Positions 12,301 to 18,817 are shown, counted from the first letter of the stretch. The stretch is 23,143 nucleotides of DNA from Ophiothrix spiculata (GCA_000969725.1 JXSR01S002942.1); one strand, 5' to 3'. Numbers and translations are program-made. Notes: generated from the sequence alone by a model not told the origin.

Positions 12301-15300
12301 CACGGAAGGACATAACGGAAGGACAATTTGTCCGCCAATTTTTGGGTGCACTGAACCGTAAAGCCTGGTCAGGATTAACAAAAAATACAACCTCATGTGT
12401 AAATTTGATCCTTATTTAAGCCATTTAGAACAATAACACCCAAGTAAACAACCAAGAATGGGTTGGAAAAATAAATAAAAATTACTACTTTTCATTATGA
12501 AAATCAAGTAATTTTACCAAAAATTGGTTTTTTTAAAGAAATTTCATAGACATTTTTGTTCAGTCTTTTCAAAATTAGGTTCATTTTAAAGAGCTTCAAA
12601 ATAGCTTTCTTTTGATACCAAGTATATGGTGGTAGCATTTTTCATTGAATAGTTACATCCTTTTTTCAATATTTTTCTCATGTCCACTTTTTCGTGAAAA
12701 TGGCCATATGTCAAAATTTGGCTTATTTTATTCACAAACTGACACCAAATGACCCTGTTTTTCGCTCTTGCCAACAAATCTCTTGGAATAACCCAGTTTT
12801 TTGACCCTCTACACATTGAAAATAACAAATGATAATTGGATTCCTGTGTAAAGCACTCAAATGTTGAAATTTAAGTAGCCTTGAAAGTTGGAATGTCTAT
12901 TCTTGACCTGCCTTCAAGATATTTATATCCAATGTAACTGATTATTTGTTTCCAACTTTTCATTGTGTAGAAAGTATCCTACGAGTCGTGCAAGCCCTTG
13001 GCATCATGGATCACTGACCTTCAACACAGAGTGGACTTTTTCAGCAAATGGTCAGATCTGATCATCACATCTAAAGAGAACAAGAAGAAAGCAGAGGCAG
13101 GTCTGCTGAATATGACTGAGATCAGTGACAGGCAAGAACCAAGGAGCTTCTGGCTGCCGGCATTCTTCTTCCCTCAAGGTAATTTTACACTTAATGTGGC
13201 TGTCCAGCCCGTATGAGCTGTAAATGCCAGAAACTTCATTTTGTGCTACAGGTGAAAATATGTGTCAAGGTCGCAATTTACCGAAATTGATTTTTTGACA
13301 GATTCACAATCCATGTGCTTACTTCAAAATACCAACAAAGCTTCATTTCAAGAAAATGATAGGAAATGTGAAATAAAACTGCATATTATGTAAGACAATC
13401 AACAGAAAATATAGGGCTTACTGATCTTTGAACGCATTTATCTCAGTTATACATTTTACTCCCTAGCAACCTTTGATGGACCATAACTTGACTTCTGGAA
13501 ATCGTGTGAAGTTCATTGAGGTGTCATTTTAATCCTTAAAGCATGGCCTTTGCAAATAATTAAAAAAGTGAAAATGACAAGAGGTGCCATTTACGGCTGG
13601 TTTGGGATGGACGGTCACAAATTTTAATAAAAACATTAAAGAAAACACAAAGCTTTATACAGCACTTGGGGCATAATGAAATCTATGGAATAATGTGTTA
13701 CTGGATATTATATAGCACAGGATTTAGAAACTAAGGATTAGGAAGTTTGGATCTCGACATCAACGCTACATCTCCTTGGGTCCCTATAGTTGCCGGATTT
13801 AATTTGTGAACACGAATCTTGAGCGAAAACGTGAACAAAACAACCTTGAAAATGGACGCTTGCATCAGAGACAACTGTTTATTTGCTACAAGTACACGTT
13901 CATGAATTAAATCCAACATCTATAGGGACATGTGTGGCCTAGCGGTATTAGCCCCAACTCTTAATCATTGGGCATTAAGCGTCATGGGTTCAAATCCGGT
14001 GGGCATGTGTAGTGTCCTTGAGCAAGATACTTAACCCTCATGTGCTCCTCTCCACCCAGGTGTCAAATGGGTATCGGCATTCTTCAGTGCTAGGAGGGTA
14101 AGGCACCTGTGGTGAAGGAGGTGTGGTGATCCCCTCACTGCAGATATAACAAATAAGTGGAGTCTGGCCCAATCGCTTCGAAAGAGAGTTAGGCAGTCTG
14201 ACATGTGGAAATACAAACCGTCTCCTTTATGTTTACCCTCAAGCTTTCATCAGGAGTAGCTCTGACTTTTTCAGGACAAATATTATAAAGATATGTGGGC
14301 CGTCACTTCCTACTGATGACTCGCATGAGTCATTTACTGAAGGTTGCCTCTTGCCAACAGTGTTGAAAGCATCACCTGTTTGCTCTTTGAAATTTTGGTG
14401 GCTCTGAAAAGAGCCTTTCTGAAGGCTTCCCCTTGCCAAACAGTTCTTATTTATATTTTATCACCTGCAACATGAAACAAACTTATTTCTGTTTTTACCC
14501 AAATAAAAGAATAAAGAATATGCAGGTTAACATGTGGTAACATAGTGTTTTCCTTTTTTAAATTATTATCATAATCTTTTTTGTAGGTTTCCTCACAGCG
14601 GTTCTTCAAAATCACTCCAGAAAAGAGGGGATTTCTGTGGATGAGTTGGTATTTGACTTCCGGATTATGATGACTGCCGACGACACTGAGGAAGCCCTGA
14701 GTAATACAAAAGAGCATATAGCAGTCAAAGAAGTGGCATTTGAGGTACGCTGAATGTTAGATAGATTCAGAAAGCGAGCTAGCTACAGGTCCTCTAGGGA
14801 TAATTTTTAAGAAAAAGGGCACAATTTTGGATTTTGCTCCAAAAACAGGCTGATTTTTCTAAAATTCTTGGGCTCACAATTGATTGTTGACCAATTGGGG
14901 GATTTTCTTGACAATGTGACCAATGTTCAGGGATTTGGGGGGGCCAAAAATGGGATCCATGTTCAGGGATTTTAAAAAAAAACCTCGCCAACAGTGTCCC
15001 CGTATAGCTTACATGTGAGTACCCACCCCAGCACATAGTCTCTATTATTGGTCTAAAGTTTTGAACAAAAACAAAATAAGTGAATTTTTGTACATTTATA
15101 AGACGCTGGGTTTCTGGTGTTTTTCATGAGGAAATCTGTCCCTTTCATGTTTTAAAATAACCCTTTTTACGTATTGCATATGTGAACTTAGTACCCAATT
15201 TAACAATTTTGAGCGTTTTTGATACCATAATCACATTACGCATGTATCACACCCCCTGAAAATGACTCTATTATTGTTTCAAATAAATTTTGGACACATT

Positions 15301-17163
15301 GGAAAATCTGAAAGCAGCCAAAGCAACTCCACAAGTTATTACAAGCACACCGTTTCCAATCAGTAATTCACAGTACAGCGACAGTGCACGCGCCTGGAAA
15401 GCATTGTGTACTGCGTAAATGCACATGCAATTATAGTTATATGTTTGGTGAACACGCATAATAAACAGATCACAATAAAATTGGCCTTCCGGGGTTCCAA
15501 CTGTGCACTTTATCTTTATCTGTTTTGACTTCATTTTGCTTGCAGGGCCCAACACCACCGAGTGAAGGCGTTCAAGTGTTTGGCCTGTTTCTGGATGGTG
15601 CTAGATTTGATCCCAACAGTCGCTCACTTCAAGATTCCAAACCAGAGGAAAGATTCTGCAGGCTACCTGAAGTTTATTTTCAGCCAACAAAAGTATGTTA
15701 TTATGTTTTCATTTTACTTTGATGAAAAATTTAAGTTTATAATTGAATTAGGGATTGAACAAGTTCAATATTATCATTCCCAAAACTTCTTTTTGACATT
15801 TCGAGATATTGGCATGTTTGTGGTAATAATGGCAGCATGCAAAGGTTGTCAGATTCATTTTCTTTATCAAAATATTTAGATTTTATCTTTATGAGTTTTT
15901 CTTGTTGTTGATTAATATTGTTTTATTTTCATTTTTATCTTTTTTAATATCTTTTGCAACTATAAAATAAATACTTCTTAAAAAATTAGGATCGATGTAA
16001 AATTGTTCAAACAAAACCTTGCACCCTCAACATATAGTATCAATATATACTTAGAATTTAGAGAATAGCCTCATACCCAAGATCAACATACGTAACAAAA
16101 TTCTACGTTTTTTTTATTTCATCTTCTGAAGATTCTAAACAAAATATTCGCAATGTTCAGTAGTAGTAAATATTTTTTCCTTGCAAACCAACTGTAATTA
16201 TCTACAGATAAAATTTTAAAATGTTATCAAACACACATTTGAATAAAAAAAACCTTTGAGGGACACAGAAATCAGGTCACAAAAGAGCAAGTCCTAATTT
16301 TGTTGAGCGGCATAGATGTTGAAAAGTTACACACTTTTGTTCATATGCTAAGTTTTTATCAAACCCTCGGTTTTGAACAACATTGATGTATTATATACAT
16401 TATGCACAAGTACAAATCTAATATTTGCGATATACAGGCATTGCCCATATTAAGGAAAATAGATAAATAATAACAAATTTGGCAGTCAATCACGGAAATG
16501 GCATGTGTAACGCGGAAAATGGGAAATCATGTAATGCAGAGGAAAGAACTTTAAAATTGGTAGTAATTTATAAAAACGCATCTATCTGAATGTTTAAAAT
16601 CAATATTCAAGTACTTAATACCATTATCAAACATGAAAGCAACAATTTATCACCCTAGCCAGCCCATCTCTGTCGTCTTTCTCACTACCATTTTGACTAC
16701 GGCACTTTTTTATCGAGACTGACTGGGCTACCTAAGTAAGGCATAAAATATCAGGCAAGCAATATATGTTGTTTAAATGCATGATTTTGTGTAACACAGA
16801 CAATAGGGGAAACTAGAATATTTGAAAAACAGAATTTTGAGTTTGTAAAACGGAGAAATGGGGGCCTTAGTCTATAGAAATAGAATTAGTATTGTCATAT
16901 CTTCCTTTTCACAGGTTGCCCAAGAGGATGTCCTGTCATCACCGACAAGTTCAGCCTCGGGTTCCAGGAGAGCAAGTTTAGCCAGTGTGTCCACCAAAGA
17001 AGTCTACGTGTGTCCTCTCTATCGTACCTCGCAAAGAGCCGGGACACTGTCATCAACAGGACACTCCACTAACTTTGTGACAGCTGTCAATCTGCCGTCT
17101 CAAGTGTCGTCTGATGTATGGATTACAAGGGGAGTGGCTTTGCTTTGCCAGTTGGATGACTGA
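206..17163 (+). CDS. Axonemal dynein heavy chain, C-terminal ~970 residues (DNAH14-like, paralogue tentative)
   Basis: Motor subunit of a ciliary or flagellar dynein arm, which hydrolyses ATP to slide axonemal doublet microtubules. Fifteen exons join in frame: 206-340, 693-868, 1262-1500, 2691-2933, 3633-3843, 4562-4664, 5372-5599, 6568-6765, 7226-7419, 8849-9066, 10150-10358 (or 10918-11126), 12971-13178, 14587-14744, 15546-15692, 16915-17163. Dynein hallmarks appear in family order: [131 protein letters not shown] and [15 protein letters not shown]. The family is certain. DNAH14 is my best guess, from [12 protein letters not shown] plus the glycine-rich loop where most paralogues have NEPPKGL. 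The N-terminal ~3,500 residues are outside the window. Confidence 0.95.
562..598. repeat. Perfect 17-bp inverted repeat with 3-base loop
   Basis: CATTTTCAATTGAGACA at 562-578 is followed by CAT and then its exact reverse complement at 582-598. It lies in the intron 341-692, which otherwise shows nothing recognisable. Transcribed, it would fold into an uninterrupted 17-bp stem. Confidence 0.9.
693..868 (+). CDS. Dynein heavy chain exon B, with Ser/Gly/Arg-rich insert
   Basis: Acceptor CCATTTTAG at 684-692; donor AG|GTATGA at 868/869; phase 0 in, 2 out. It starts [13 protein letters not shown] and continues to [12 protein letters not shown], then a low-complexity stretch, [20 protein letters not shown], which most dynein heavy chains lack here. 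The insert is predicted disordered from its composition and would sit on the surface between AAA5 and AAA6. The following intron, 869-1261, shows nothing recognisable. Confidence 0.9.
1262..1500 (+). CDS. Dynein heavy chain exon C
   Basis: Acceptor ACCCAG before 1262; donor AAG|GTATGG at 1500/1501. It encodes [15 protein letters not shown], then [32 protein letters not shown] and PFKTQTAQ. This matches the dynein stretch with a conserved W..E.SW followed by F.GL and a later W, ahead of AAA6. The last single base joins CT of exon D to give an alanine codon. A GTATGT inside the exon at 1400 could act as a donor but would remove the conserved W-containing part. Confidence 0.88.
1534..2000. mobile_element. 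Foldback (MITE-like) element, copy 1
   Basis: A long imperfect inverted repeat: the arm at about 1536-1610 (AGAATAAAAGATAAGATT, then ATCTATCGTCTCATAATGGA) is mirrored at about 1655-1727. The right part, to about 2000, repeats the TCATAATGGATGGC motif and ends in GTGACTAAGAAT, the reverse complement of ATTCTTAGTCAC at 1722. A second copy lies at 5645-6118. No transposase is encoded, so it is non-autonomous. The exact ends and target duplication are not clear. Confidence 0.75.
2119..2262. repeat. 72-bp imperfect direct repeat, two copies
   Basis: TTAGTCCA...GTTTCCTTCAAAT...TAAAACAT occurs twice with the AGTCC anchor at 2141 and 2213. The copies have diverged. It is intronic and lies just before the hAT-type element. 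Confidence 0.6.
2338..2574. mobile_element. Non-autonomous hAT-type transposon (237 bp)
   Basis: Starts CAGGGCAGGGTTGTC and ends GACAACCCTG, short terminal inverted repeats of the hAT type (CAGGG...CCCTG). It is flanked by an exact 8-bp target duplication, GTGTGCAC, at 2330-2337 and 2575-2582; an 8-bp duplication is the hAT signature. At 237 bp it is far too short for a transposase and would need one supplied in trans. The G+C-rich left end is unlike the surrounding intron. Confidence 0.88.
2691..2933 (+). CDS. Dynein heavy chain exon D, entry to AAA6
   Basis: Acceptor TTCTTTTTAG ends at 2690; donor CAG|GTAAGC at 2933/2934. It encodes [20 protein letters not shown], then [18 protein letters not shown] and the strand motif [11 protein letters not shown]. 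It matches the family block FNWEKL..FQRLLLIR.LRPDR and PLIFVLSPG at the start of AAA6. As usual for AAA6, no GxxxxGKT P-loop follows, so the module is structural. The next intron, 2934-3632, holds only T/C- and A-rich low-complexity sequence that I could not assign. Confidence 0.96.
3633..3843 (+). CDS. Dynein heavy chain exon E, AAA6 core
   Basis: Acceptor TTTCCATAG ends at 3632; donor AGG|GTAAGA at 3843/3844. It encodes [13 protein letters not shown], then [18 protein letters not shown] and [28 protein letters not shown] and W.FLQNCHLA are diagnostic of all dynein heavy chains; the latter sits at the degenerate Walker B position of AAA6. The split glycine codon GG|A joins exon F. Confidence 0.97.
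4100..4410 (+). mobile_element. 5'-truncated LINE remnant (end of the reverse-transcriptase ORF)
   Basis: Broken reading frames resemble the C-terminal tail common in RTE-like endonuclease/reverse transcriptase proteins: [19 protein letters not shown], then [13 protein letters not shown], then [10 protein letters not shown] and [15 protein letters not shown]. The copy is dead: the usual W.W before GH reads TAG..TAG and further stops and frame changes follow. It sits sense in the intron between exons E and F, with short ACCATTAT repeats just beyond (4450-4480), possibly its tail. Confidence 0.75.
4562..4664 (+). CDS. Dynein heavy chain exon F
   Basis: Acceptor TTTTTCGCAG ends at 4561; donor AAG|GTAAGG at 4664/4665. 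It encodes [20 protein letters not shown] then [14 protein letters not shown]. It matches the family block H..FRLWLTS.P...FP.SILQ.G.K within AAA6. Phase 2 in, 0 out. Confidence 0.96.
4803..5335 (-). mobile_element. 5'-truncated LINE 3' end, minus strand, with ATT-repeat tail
   Basis: Read on the minus strand, about 5300-5106 gives [13 protein letters not shown] and, after a frame change, [18 protein letters not shown], then [14 protein letters not shown] and a stop. The S...LWN.I/L..(d/v)K......FK..L pattern is the usual last block of CR1/L2/jockey-type reverse-transcriptase ORFs. A 3' untranslated stretch follows and ends in an ATTATTATTATC-type microsatellite at 4803-4816, typical of such LINEs. 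It is antisense to the dynein gene and is not intact. Confidence 0.7.
5372..5599 (+). CDS. Dynein heavy chain exon G
   Basis: Acceptor CCTATTACAG ends at 5371; donor GAG|GTAATT at 5599/5600; phase 0 at both ends. It encodes [20 protein letters not shown], a [12 protein letters not shown] loop, then [20 protein letters not shown] and [26 protein letters not shown] is a dynein hallmark. [12 protein letters not shown] with a glycine-rich loop differs from the NEPPKGLKAN of most paralogues and is the main reason for suggesting DNAH14. Confidence 0.97.
5645..6118. mobile_element. Foldback (MITE-like) element, copy 2
   Basis: Same family and orientation as 1534-2000: starts ATTTAGAGAATAAAAGGCAAG, carries the TATCGTCTCATAATGGATTGG arm, a mirrored arm with CCATCCATTATG (5775-5786), the shared CACCCCTATTCAAACAT block, and a final CTCATAATGGATGGC near 6070. 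It begins only about 45 bases after the donor of exon G. It has diverged from copy 1 by scattered substitutions and small indels. Confidence 0.75.
6295..6475 (-). mobile_element. tRNA-derived SINE-like element, minus strand
   Basis: On the minus strand the segment near 6413-6398 reads CCAGGGTTCGATTCCC, containing a good RNA polymerase III B box. Further 3' is TTTTCTCCGGGTCCTCCAGT and TTTCCTCC (6346-6316), a stretch I recall as common in invertebrate SINEs. The A-box side near 6440-6470 is weak. No poly(A) tail or target duplication was located. Confidence 0.55.
6568..6765 (+). CDS. Dynein heavy chain exon H
   Basis: Acceptor TTGTTTCAG ends at 6567; donor AAG|GTTAGT at 6765/6766; phase 0 at both ends. 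It encodes [30 protein letters not shown], then [17 protein letters not shown] and SPDK. It matches the family block P..AL.YL.GE..YGGRVTD.WDRR. Its 3' part is duplicated immediately downstream. Confidence 0.97.
6773..6928 (+). pseudogene. Tandem partial copy of exon H with its donor
   Basis: Repeats exon H from HKD (6604) to PDK plus the GTTAGT donor, at an offset of 169 bases. It begins after only 7 intron bases (GTTAGTA). Differences: PP becomes SP, one silent Leu change, and an in-frame 6-base loss turns HYSYSPDK into HDSPDK. It lacks the 5' third of the exon and any convincing acceptor, and reading through from exon H meets a stop (TAA) at 6775, so it is unlikely to be translated as it stands. 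Confidence 0.85.
7226..7419 (+). CDS. Dynein heavy chain exon I
   Basis: Acceptor TTAATACAG ends at 7225; donor GG|GTAAGT at 7419/7420. It encodes [40 protein letters not shown] and [16 protein letters not shown]. It matches the family features Y.IPP.G....Y...LP..D.PE.FG.H.NA and T....QPR. The split glycine GG|C joins exon J. Confidence 0.95.
7487..7827. mobile_element. MITE-like element with ~35-bp terminal inverted repeats
   Basis: The left end TTAGGCAAAACAAAAAAAAG and following TTTGTTTCCTGTGG (7488-7522) is matched in reverse complement by the segment ending TTTTTTTTGCCTAA at 7827. There is no coding capacity. The flanks suggest no clear target duplication. The rest of this intron, 7828-8270, shows nothing recognisable. 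Confidence 0.7.
8272..8716. mobile_element. MITE-like element with ~31-bp terminal inverted repeats
   Basis: The left end GTGACCCGTCATATTAAAAG then GTACCTTAAGG is mirrored by CCTTAAGGTACCTTTCGATA then TGACGGTTCAC at 8686-8716. About 445 bp, with no open frame. A short ATTT flank on both sides may be a target duplication, but it is not specific. Confidence 0.78.
8849..9066 (+). CDS. Dynein heavy chain exon J, with Ala/Glu/Arg-rich linker
   Basis: Acceptor CAACTAACAG ends at 8848; donor TAT|GTAAGA at 9066/9067; phase 2 in, 1 out. It encodes [20 protein letters not shown], matching the family GKS..D.V.E.A.DI...IP. An insert of about 45 residues follows ([15 protein letters not shown], an Ala run, a Gly-rich patch, then [10 protein letters not shown]). 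RRRSS fits the basophilic kinase consensus R-R-x-S. The split codon T|TA gives Leu into exon K. Confidence 0.9.
9407..9570. mobile_element. Foldback element
   Basis: ATATTGACTGCTTT...GGCACGGTTAAAATTATT...GATCTCAAAACCATG in the left arm is mirrored by CATGGTTTTGAGAT...AATAATTTTAACCATGC...AAAGCAGTCAATAT in the right arm, with a short centre near TCAGCTTTGCTTCG. Arms are about 70 bases. Upstream, ATTGGTTAAAA (9123) and TTTTAACCAAC (9358) form another short inverted pair, so a larger composite element may span 9117-9570. The rest of the intron to 9867 shows nothing recognisable. Confidence 0.72.
10150..10358 (+). CDS. Dynein heavy chain exon K, first copy
   Basis: Acceptor TTTATTACAG ends at 10149; donor CAG|GTTAGT at 10358/10359; phase 1 in, 0 out. 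It encodes [40 protein letters not shown] and [16 protein letters not shown], ending VPKSWQ. It matches the family E..RFN.LL..I..SL..L..A..G..VMS..LE at the start of the C-terminal domain. Only one of the two copies can be in a transcript: joining both reads CAG|TAA, an in-frame stop. Confidence 0.95.
10486..10535. other. Assembly gap (50 N) after a G homopolymer
   Basis: Exactly 50 N follow a run of 14 G. The matching place in the second copy reads CCCCAGGGGGTAGGGGGGC, so reads probably failed in a G-rich stretch. The true gap size is unknown. Confidence 0.98.
10918..11126 (+). CDS. Dynein heavy chain exon K, second copy
   Basis: Same length (209 bases), phases and splice sites as the copy at 10150; acceptor TTCTTTACAG ends at 10917. 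Ten base differences: nine are synonymous and one is the conservative Lys to Arg change (VPRSWQ for VPKSWQ). It keeps a fully functional look, so it could be a mutually exclusive alternative exon, or the other allele misassembled in tandem. Confidence 0.85.
11064..11291 (+). repeat. 76-bp tandem repeat of the exon K end plus donor, three copies
   Basis: The unit comprises 63 coding bases ([20 protein letters not shown] and Q) plus 13 intron bases, GTTAGTATATGGG. It starts at 11064 (inside exon K copy 2), 11140 and 11216; the anchor GTCAGAACAG is at 11063, 11139 and 11215. The three coding parts are identical, so the event is recent or kept uniform. The extra copies follow a donor and have no acceptor. 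Confidence 0.9.
11292..12970. repeat. Intron built of unassigned repeat-like sequence
   Basis: No gene is visible. The motif ACGGAAGGACA occurs at about 11927, 12105, 12303 and 12315. T/C-rich tracts containing AAATGACCC(C) occur near 11788 and 12745. CATCCGGGCGTTTT...ACAACCCGGACG (11425-11455) is a short inverted pair. This looks like a decayed interspersed repeat of unknown family. Open frames here are short and unconvincing. Confidence 0.4.
12971..13178 (+). CDS. Dynein heavy chain exon L, C-terminal domain
   Basis: Acceptor CATTGTGTAG ends at 12970; donor AAG|GTAATT at 13178/13179; phase 0 in, 1 out. It encodes [27 protein letters not shown] and later [14 protein letters not shown]. It matches the family block W...SY.S.KPL..W..DL..R..F...W and FWL..FFFPQ. 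SWQ of exon K joins KVSY, as in other dyneins. Confidence 0.97.
13195..13619. mobile_element. MITE-like element inserted 16 bp after an exon donor
   Basis: The left end TGTGGCTGTCCAGCCCGTAT and following GAGCTGTAAATGCC is mirrored, with mismatches, by GGTGCCATTTACGGCTGGTT and following TGGGATGGACGGTCACA. About 425 bp. The GTGNC.GTCCA ends loosely resemble the GTGACCCGTCATA ends of 8272-8716, perhaps a related group. It starts 16 bases after the exon L donor yet leaves the GTAATT intact. Confidence 0.65.
13930..14225 (+). mobile_element. tRNA-derived SINE
   Basis: The head resembles a tRNA gene: TGGCCTAGCGG (A box) at 13935-13945 and GGGTTCAAATCCGGT (B box) at 13986-14000, about 40 bases apart. 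The body contains GTGTCCTTGAGCAAGATACT and TAACCC, a conserved central block I recall from animal SINEs. It is not a functional tRNA, because the stems do not close properly and the RNA would continue well past a tRNA end. The 3' end is uncertain. Confidence 0.72.
14587..14744 (+). CDS. Dynein heavy chain exon M
   Basis: Acceptor TTTTTTGTAG ends at 14586; donor GAG|GTACGC at 14744/14745; phase 1 in, 0 out. It encodes [28 protein letters not shown] and later VKEVAFE. It matches the family GFLT..LQN.AR.....ID.L.F.F.V. The next intron, 14745-15545, holds G-rich and T-rich repeat-like sequence (GTTCAGGGATTT twice near 14930 and 14961) that I could not classify. Confidence 0.96.
15546..15692 (+). 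CDS. Dynein heavy chain exon N
   Basis: Acceptor TGCTTGCAG ends at 15545; donor AAA|GTATGT at 15692/15693; phase 0 at both ends. It encodes [31 protein letters not shown], then [10 protein letters not shown]. It matches the family block P..GV...GL.L.GA.WD...L.ES and LP...F.P. The intron 15693-16914 is AT-rich with no feature I can name. Confidence 0.97.
16915..17163 (+). CDS. Dynein heavy chain terminal exon O
   Basis: Acceptor CTTTTCACAG ends at 16914; stop TGA at 17161-17163; 82 residues. It begins with a Ser-rich insert ([20 protein letters not shown]) where most relatives have about ten residues, then [33 protein letters not shown] and [36 protein letters not shown] and [10 protein letters not shown] are the standard dynein C-terminus. 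RRASL (16966-16980) is a textbook PKA consensus. Confidence 0.97.
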   Translation, partial: VAQEDVLSSPTSSASGSRRASLASVSTKEVYVCPLYRTSQRAGTLSSTGHSTNFVTAVNLPSQVSSDVWITRGVALLCQLDD

Positions 17164-17173
17164 GATGTTGCAT

Positions 17174-17620
17174 ACCTCGCAAAGAGCCGGGACGCTGTCA
17201 TCAACAGGACACTCCACCAACTTTGTGACAGCCGTCAATCTGCCATCTCAAGTGTCGTCTGATGTATGGATTACAAGGGGCGTGGCGCTGCTTTGCCAGT
17301 TGGATGACTGAGATGTTGCATACCTCGCAAAGAGCCGGGACGCTGTCATCAACAGGACACTCCACCAACTTTGTGACAGCCGTCAATCTGCCATCTCAAG
17401 TGTCGTCTGATGTATGGATTACAAGGGGCGTGGCGCTGCTTTGCCAGTTGGATGACTGAGATGTTGCATACCTCGCAAAGAGCCGGGACGCTGTCATCAA
17501 CAGGACACTCCACCAACTTTGTGACAGCCGTCAATCTGCCGTCCAAAGTGTCATCTGACGTATGGGATACAAGGAGAGTGGCACTGCCTTGCCAGTTGGA
17601 TGACTGAAAATATTGCATAG
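17174..17620 (+). pseudogene. Three tandem copies of the terminal exon end, 148-bp period
   Basis: The 138 bases from TSQRAGT to the stop, plus about 10 following bases (GATGTTGCAT), repeat after the stop codon. Anchors TACCTCGCAAAG are at 17025, 17173, 17321 and 17469. The first two extra copies match each other and differ from exon O by seven substitutions, all synonymous. The last has Gln to Lys, Ile to Asp, Gly to Arg and Leu to Pro changes. There is no convincing acceptor before any copy, so they are probably 3'UTR or alternative-end sequence. Confidence 0.9.
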
Positions 17621-17815
17621 ATCATCCGATTTATGGATTACAAGGGAGGTGGTGTTGCTTTGCCAGTAGGATGACTGAAAATGTTGCATACCTCGCAAAG
17701 AGCTCCAATAACTTTGTCACCGCTGTCAGTCTGCCACCTCAAGTGTCATCTGATGTATGGATTACAAGGGGAGTGGCGTTGCTTTGCCAGTTGGATGACT
17801 GAAATGTTGTGTGGT
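17621..17815 (+). pseudogene. Decayed further copies of the terminal exon end
   Basis: Two broken copies follow. Near 17625-17688, TTTATGGATTACAAGGGAGG and the TTTGCCAGTAGGATGACTGA end are kept. From 17689, TACCTCGCAAAGAGC resumes but loses about 30 bases, then ACTTTGTCACCGCTGTCAGT to GGATGACTGA is readable. The gradient from exact to decayed copies runs away from the gene. Confidence 0.8.
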
Positions 17816-18160
17816 TTGGTGTTTGTTGCAATATTTTAAGCTGCAGAAAGGTTGAGATCTGGTGCTTATGATGCGATACTTTGATCTTTGGCAAAAACTG
17901 TAAACCAGTTTAATTCCATGTGAAATTCTAGTTTTATAGACATTGTAAATCTTTGTATCACTGTAAGGTTCAAATATTAGGGTCAATAATCCTATTTTGT
18001 TGACTAGTAATCTGAAAACAGAGTCTACTCACAATGTCCTTATCAGTGGAAATGTCTTGAGATAAATGATCATTTTCACAAATTTAACCGTAGTTTCGAT
18101 TTGGTTAAATATAAGACTAACATATGGTCAGCTTTTCAATCTATTCACATACCAGTAATG

Positions 18161-18392
18161 CTGCTTTCATACTTATTTAGTTTTGTAGCTTCTTCGCTTC
18201 ACTATGCCCCCATTTCGTTACATGTTGTTGATATAGTTGATAACAAAAGTTTTGTTGTACAACAAAATTTTAAAGTTAAAATGAATACAACTTGCCAAGC
18301 AACAAAACTGCGAAGCTATAAAATGATCCTTGCTGAGTAAAGCAGAACAGTTTAAAGCCCAACAGACATTGTGACAACTAGTATGAAAGCAG
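18161..18392. repeat. Foldback sequence with 13-bp terminal inverted repeats
   Basis: CTGCTTTCATACT at 18161-18173 is the reverse complement of AGTATGAAAGCAG at 18380-18392. Inside lie a second, weaker inverted pair (TAGCTTCTTCGC with GCGAAGCTA) and a near-palindrome, GTTTTGTTGTACAACAAAAT, at 18249-18268. It is probably a small non-autonomous transposon. Confidence 0.55.
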
Positions 18393-18817
18393 TGTAAATC
18401 GCAATATACCTCCTTCAAAGGAGAGCATAAATATCTGCCTGTTTTACTGCAGTGTTGCTGATTGATTCTTTCTACAAGATACTAAAGGCTAAGAATTTGT
18501 ACCTTGAAATGTAAATATGTGTCCATGTGCAATATGCCAACTTAATCTAATTTTATCTCTTCCAGTATATATAACATGTATTTATGAGTAAATCTAGTAT
18601 TATGTTCTGTAGTCATACTCTAGAAACTCAATATATGTCACATTTTTCCAGTTTCTATGTTGCTTCATTGTGACAAGTGAACAAGAAATTCTGGCATATT
18701 ATAATACTTTTGATTTAAGAAGAATGCAACTTACATTTTAGCTGCTGTTAGTTTGTGAAGTATTGAAGCAAAACATGACGTGTCATCTACTGGGGTTCTA
18801 CAGTATTAATTTTAAGT

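Noticed and set aside
13930..14005. A true tRNA gene
   Set aside because: A and B boxes are present, but the arms do not pair into a proper cloverleaf and the sequence continues as a SINE body.
14794..15036. Minus-strand frame with repeated IPEH.SH
   Set aside because: It comes from a short G-rich direct repeat in an intron; there is no start context, splice support or known domain.
16645..16740. Inverted pair CTAGCCAGCCCATCTCTGTC with a GACTGACTGGGCTACC segment
   Set aside because: Too short and mismatched to call a transposon.
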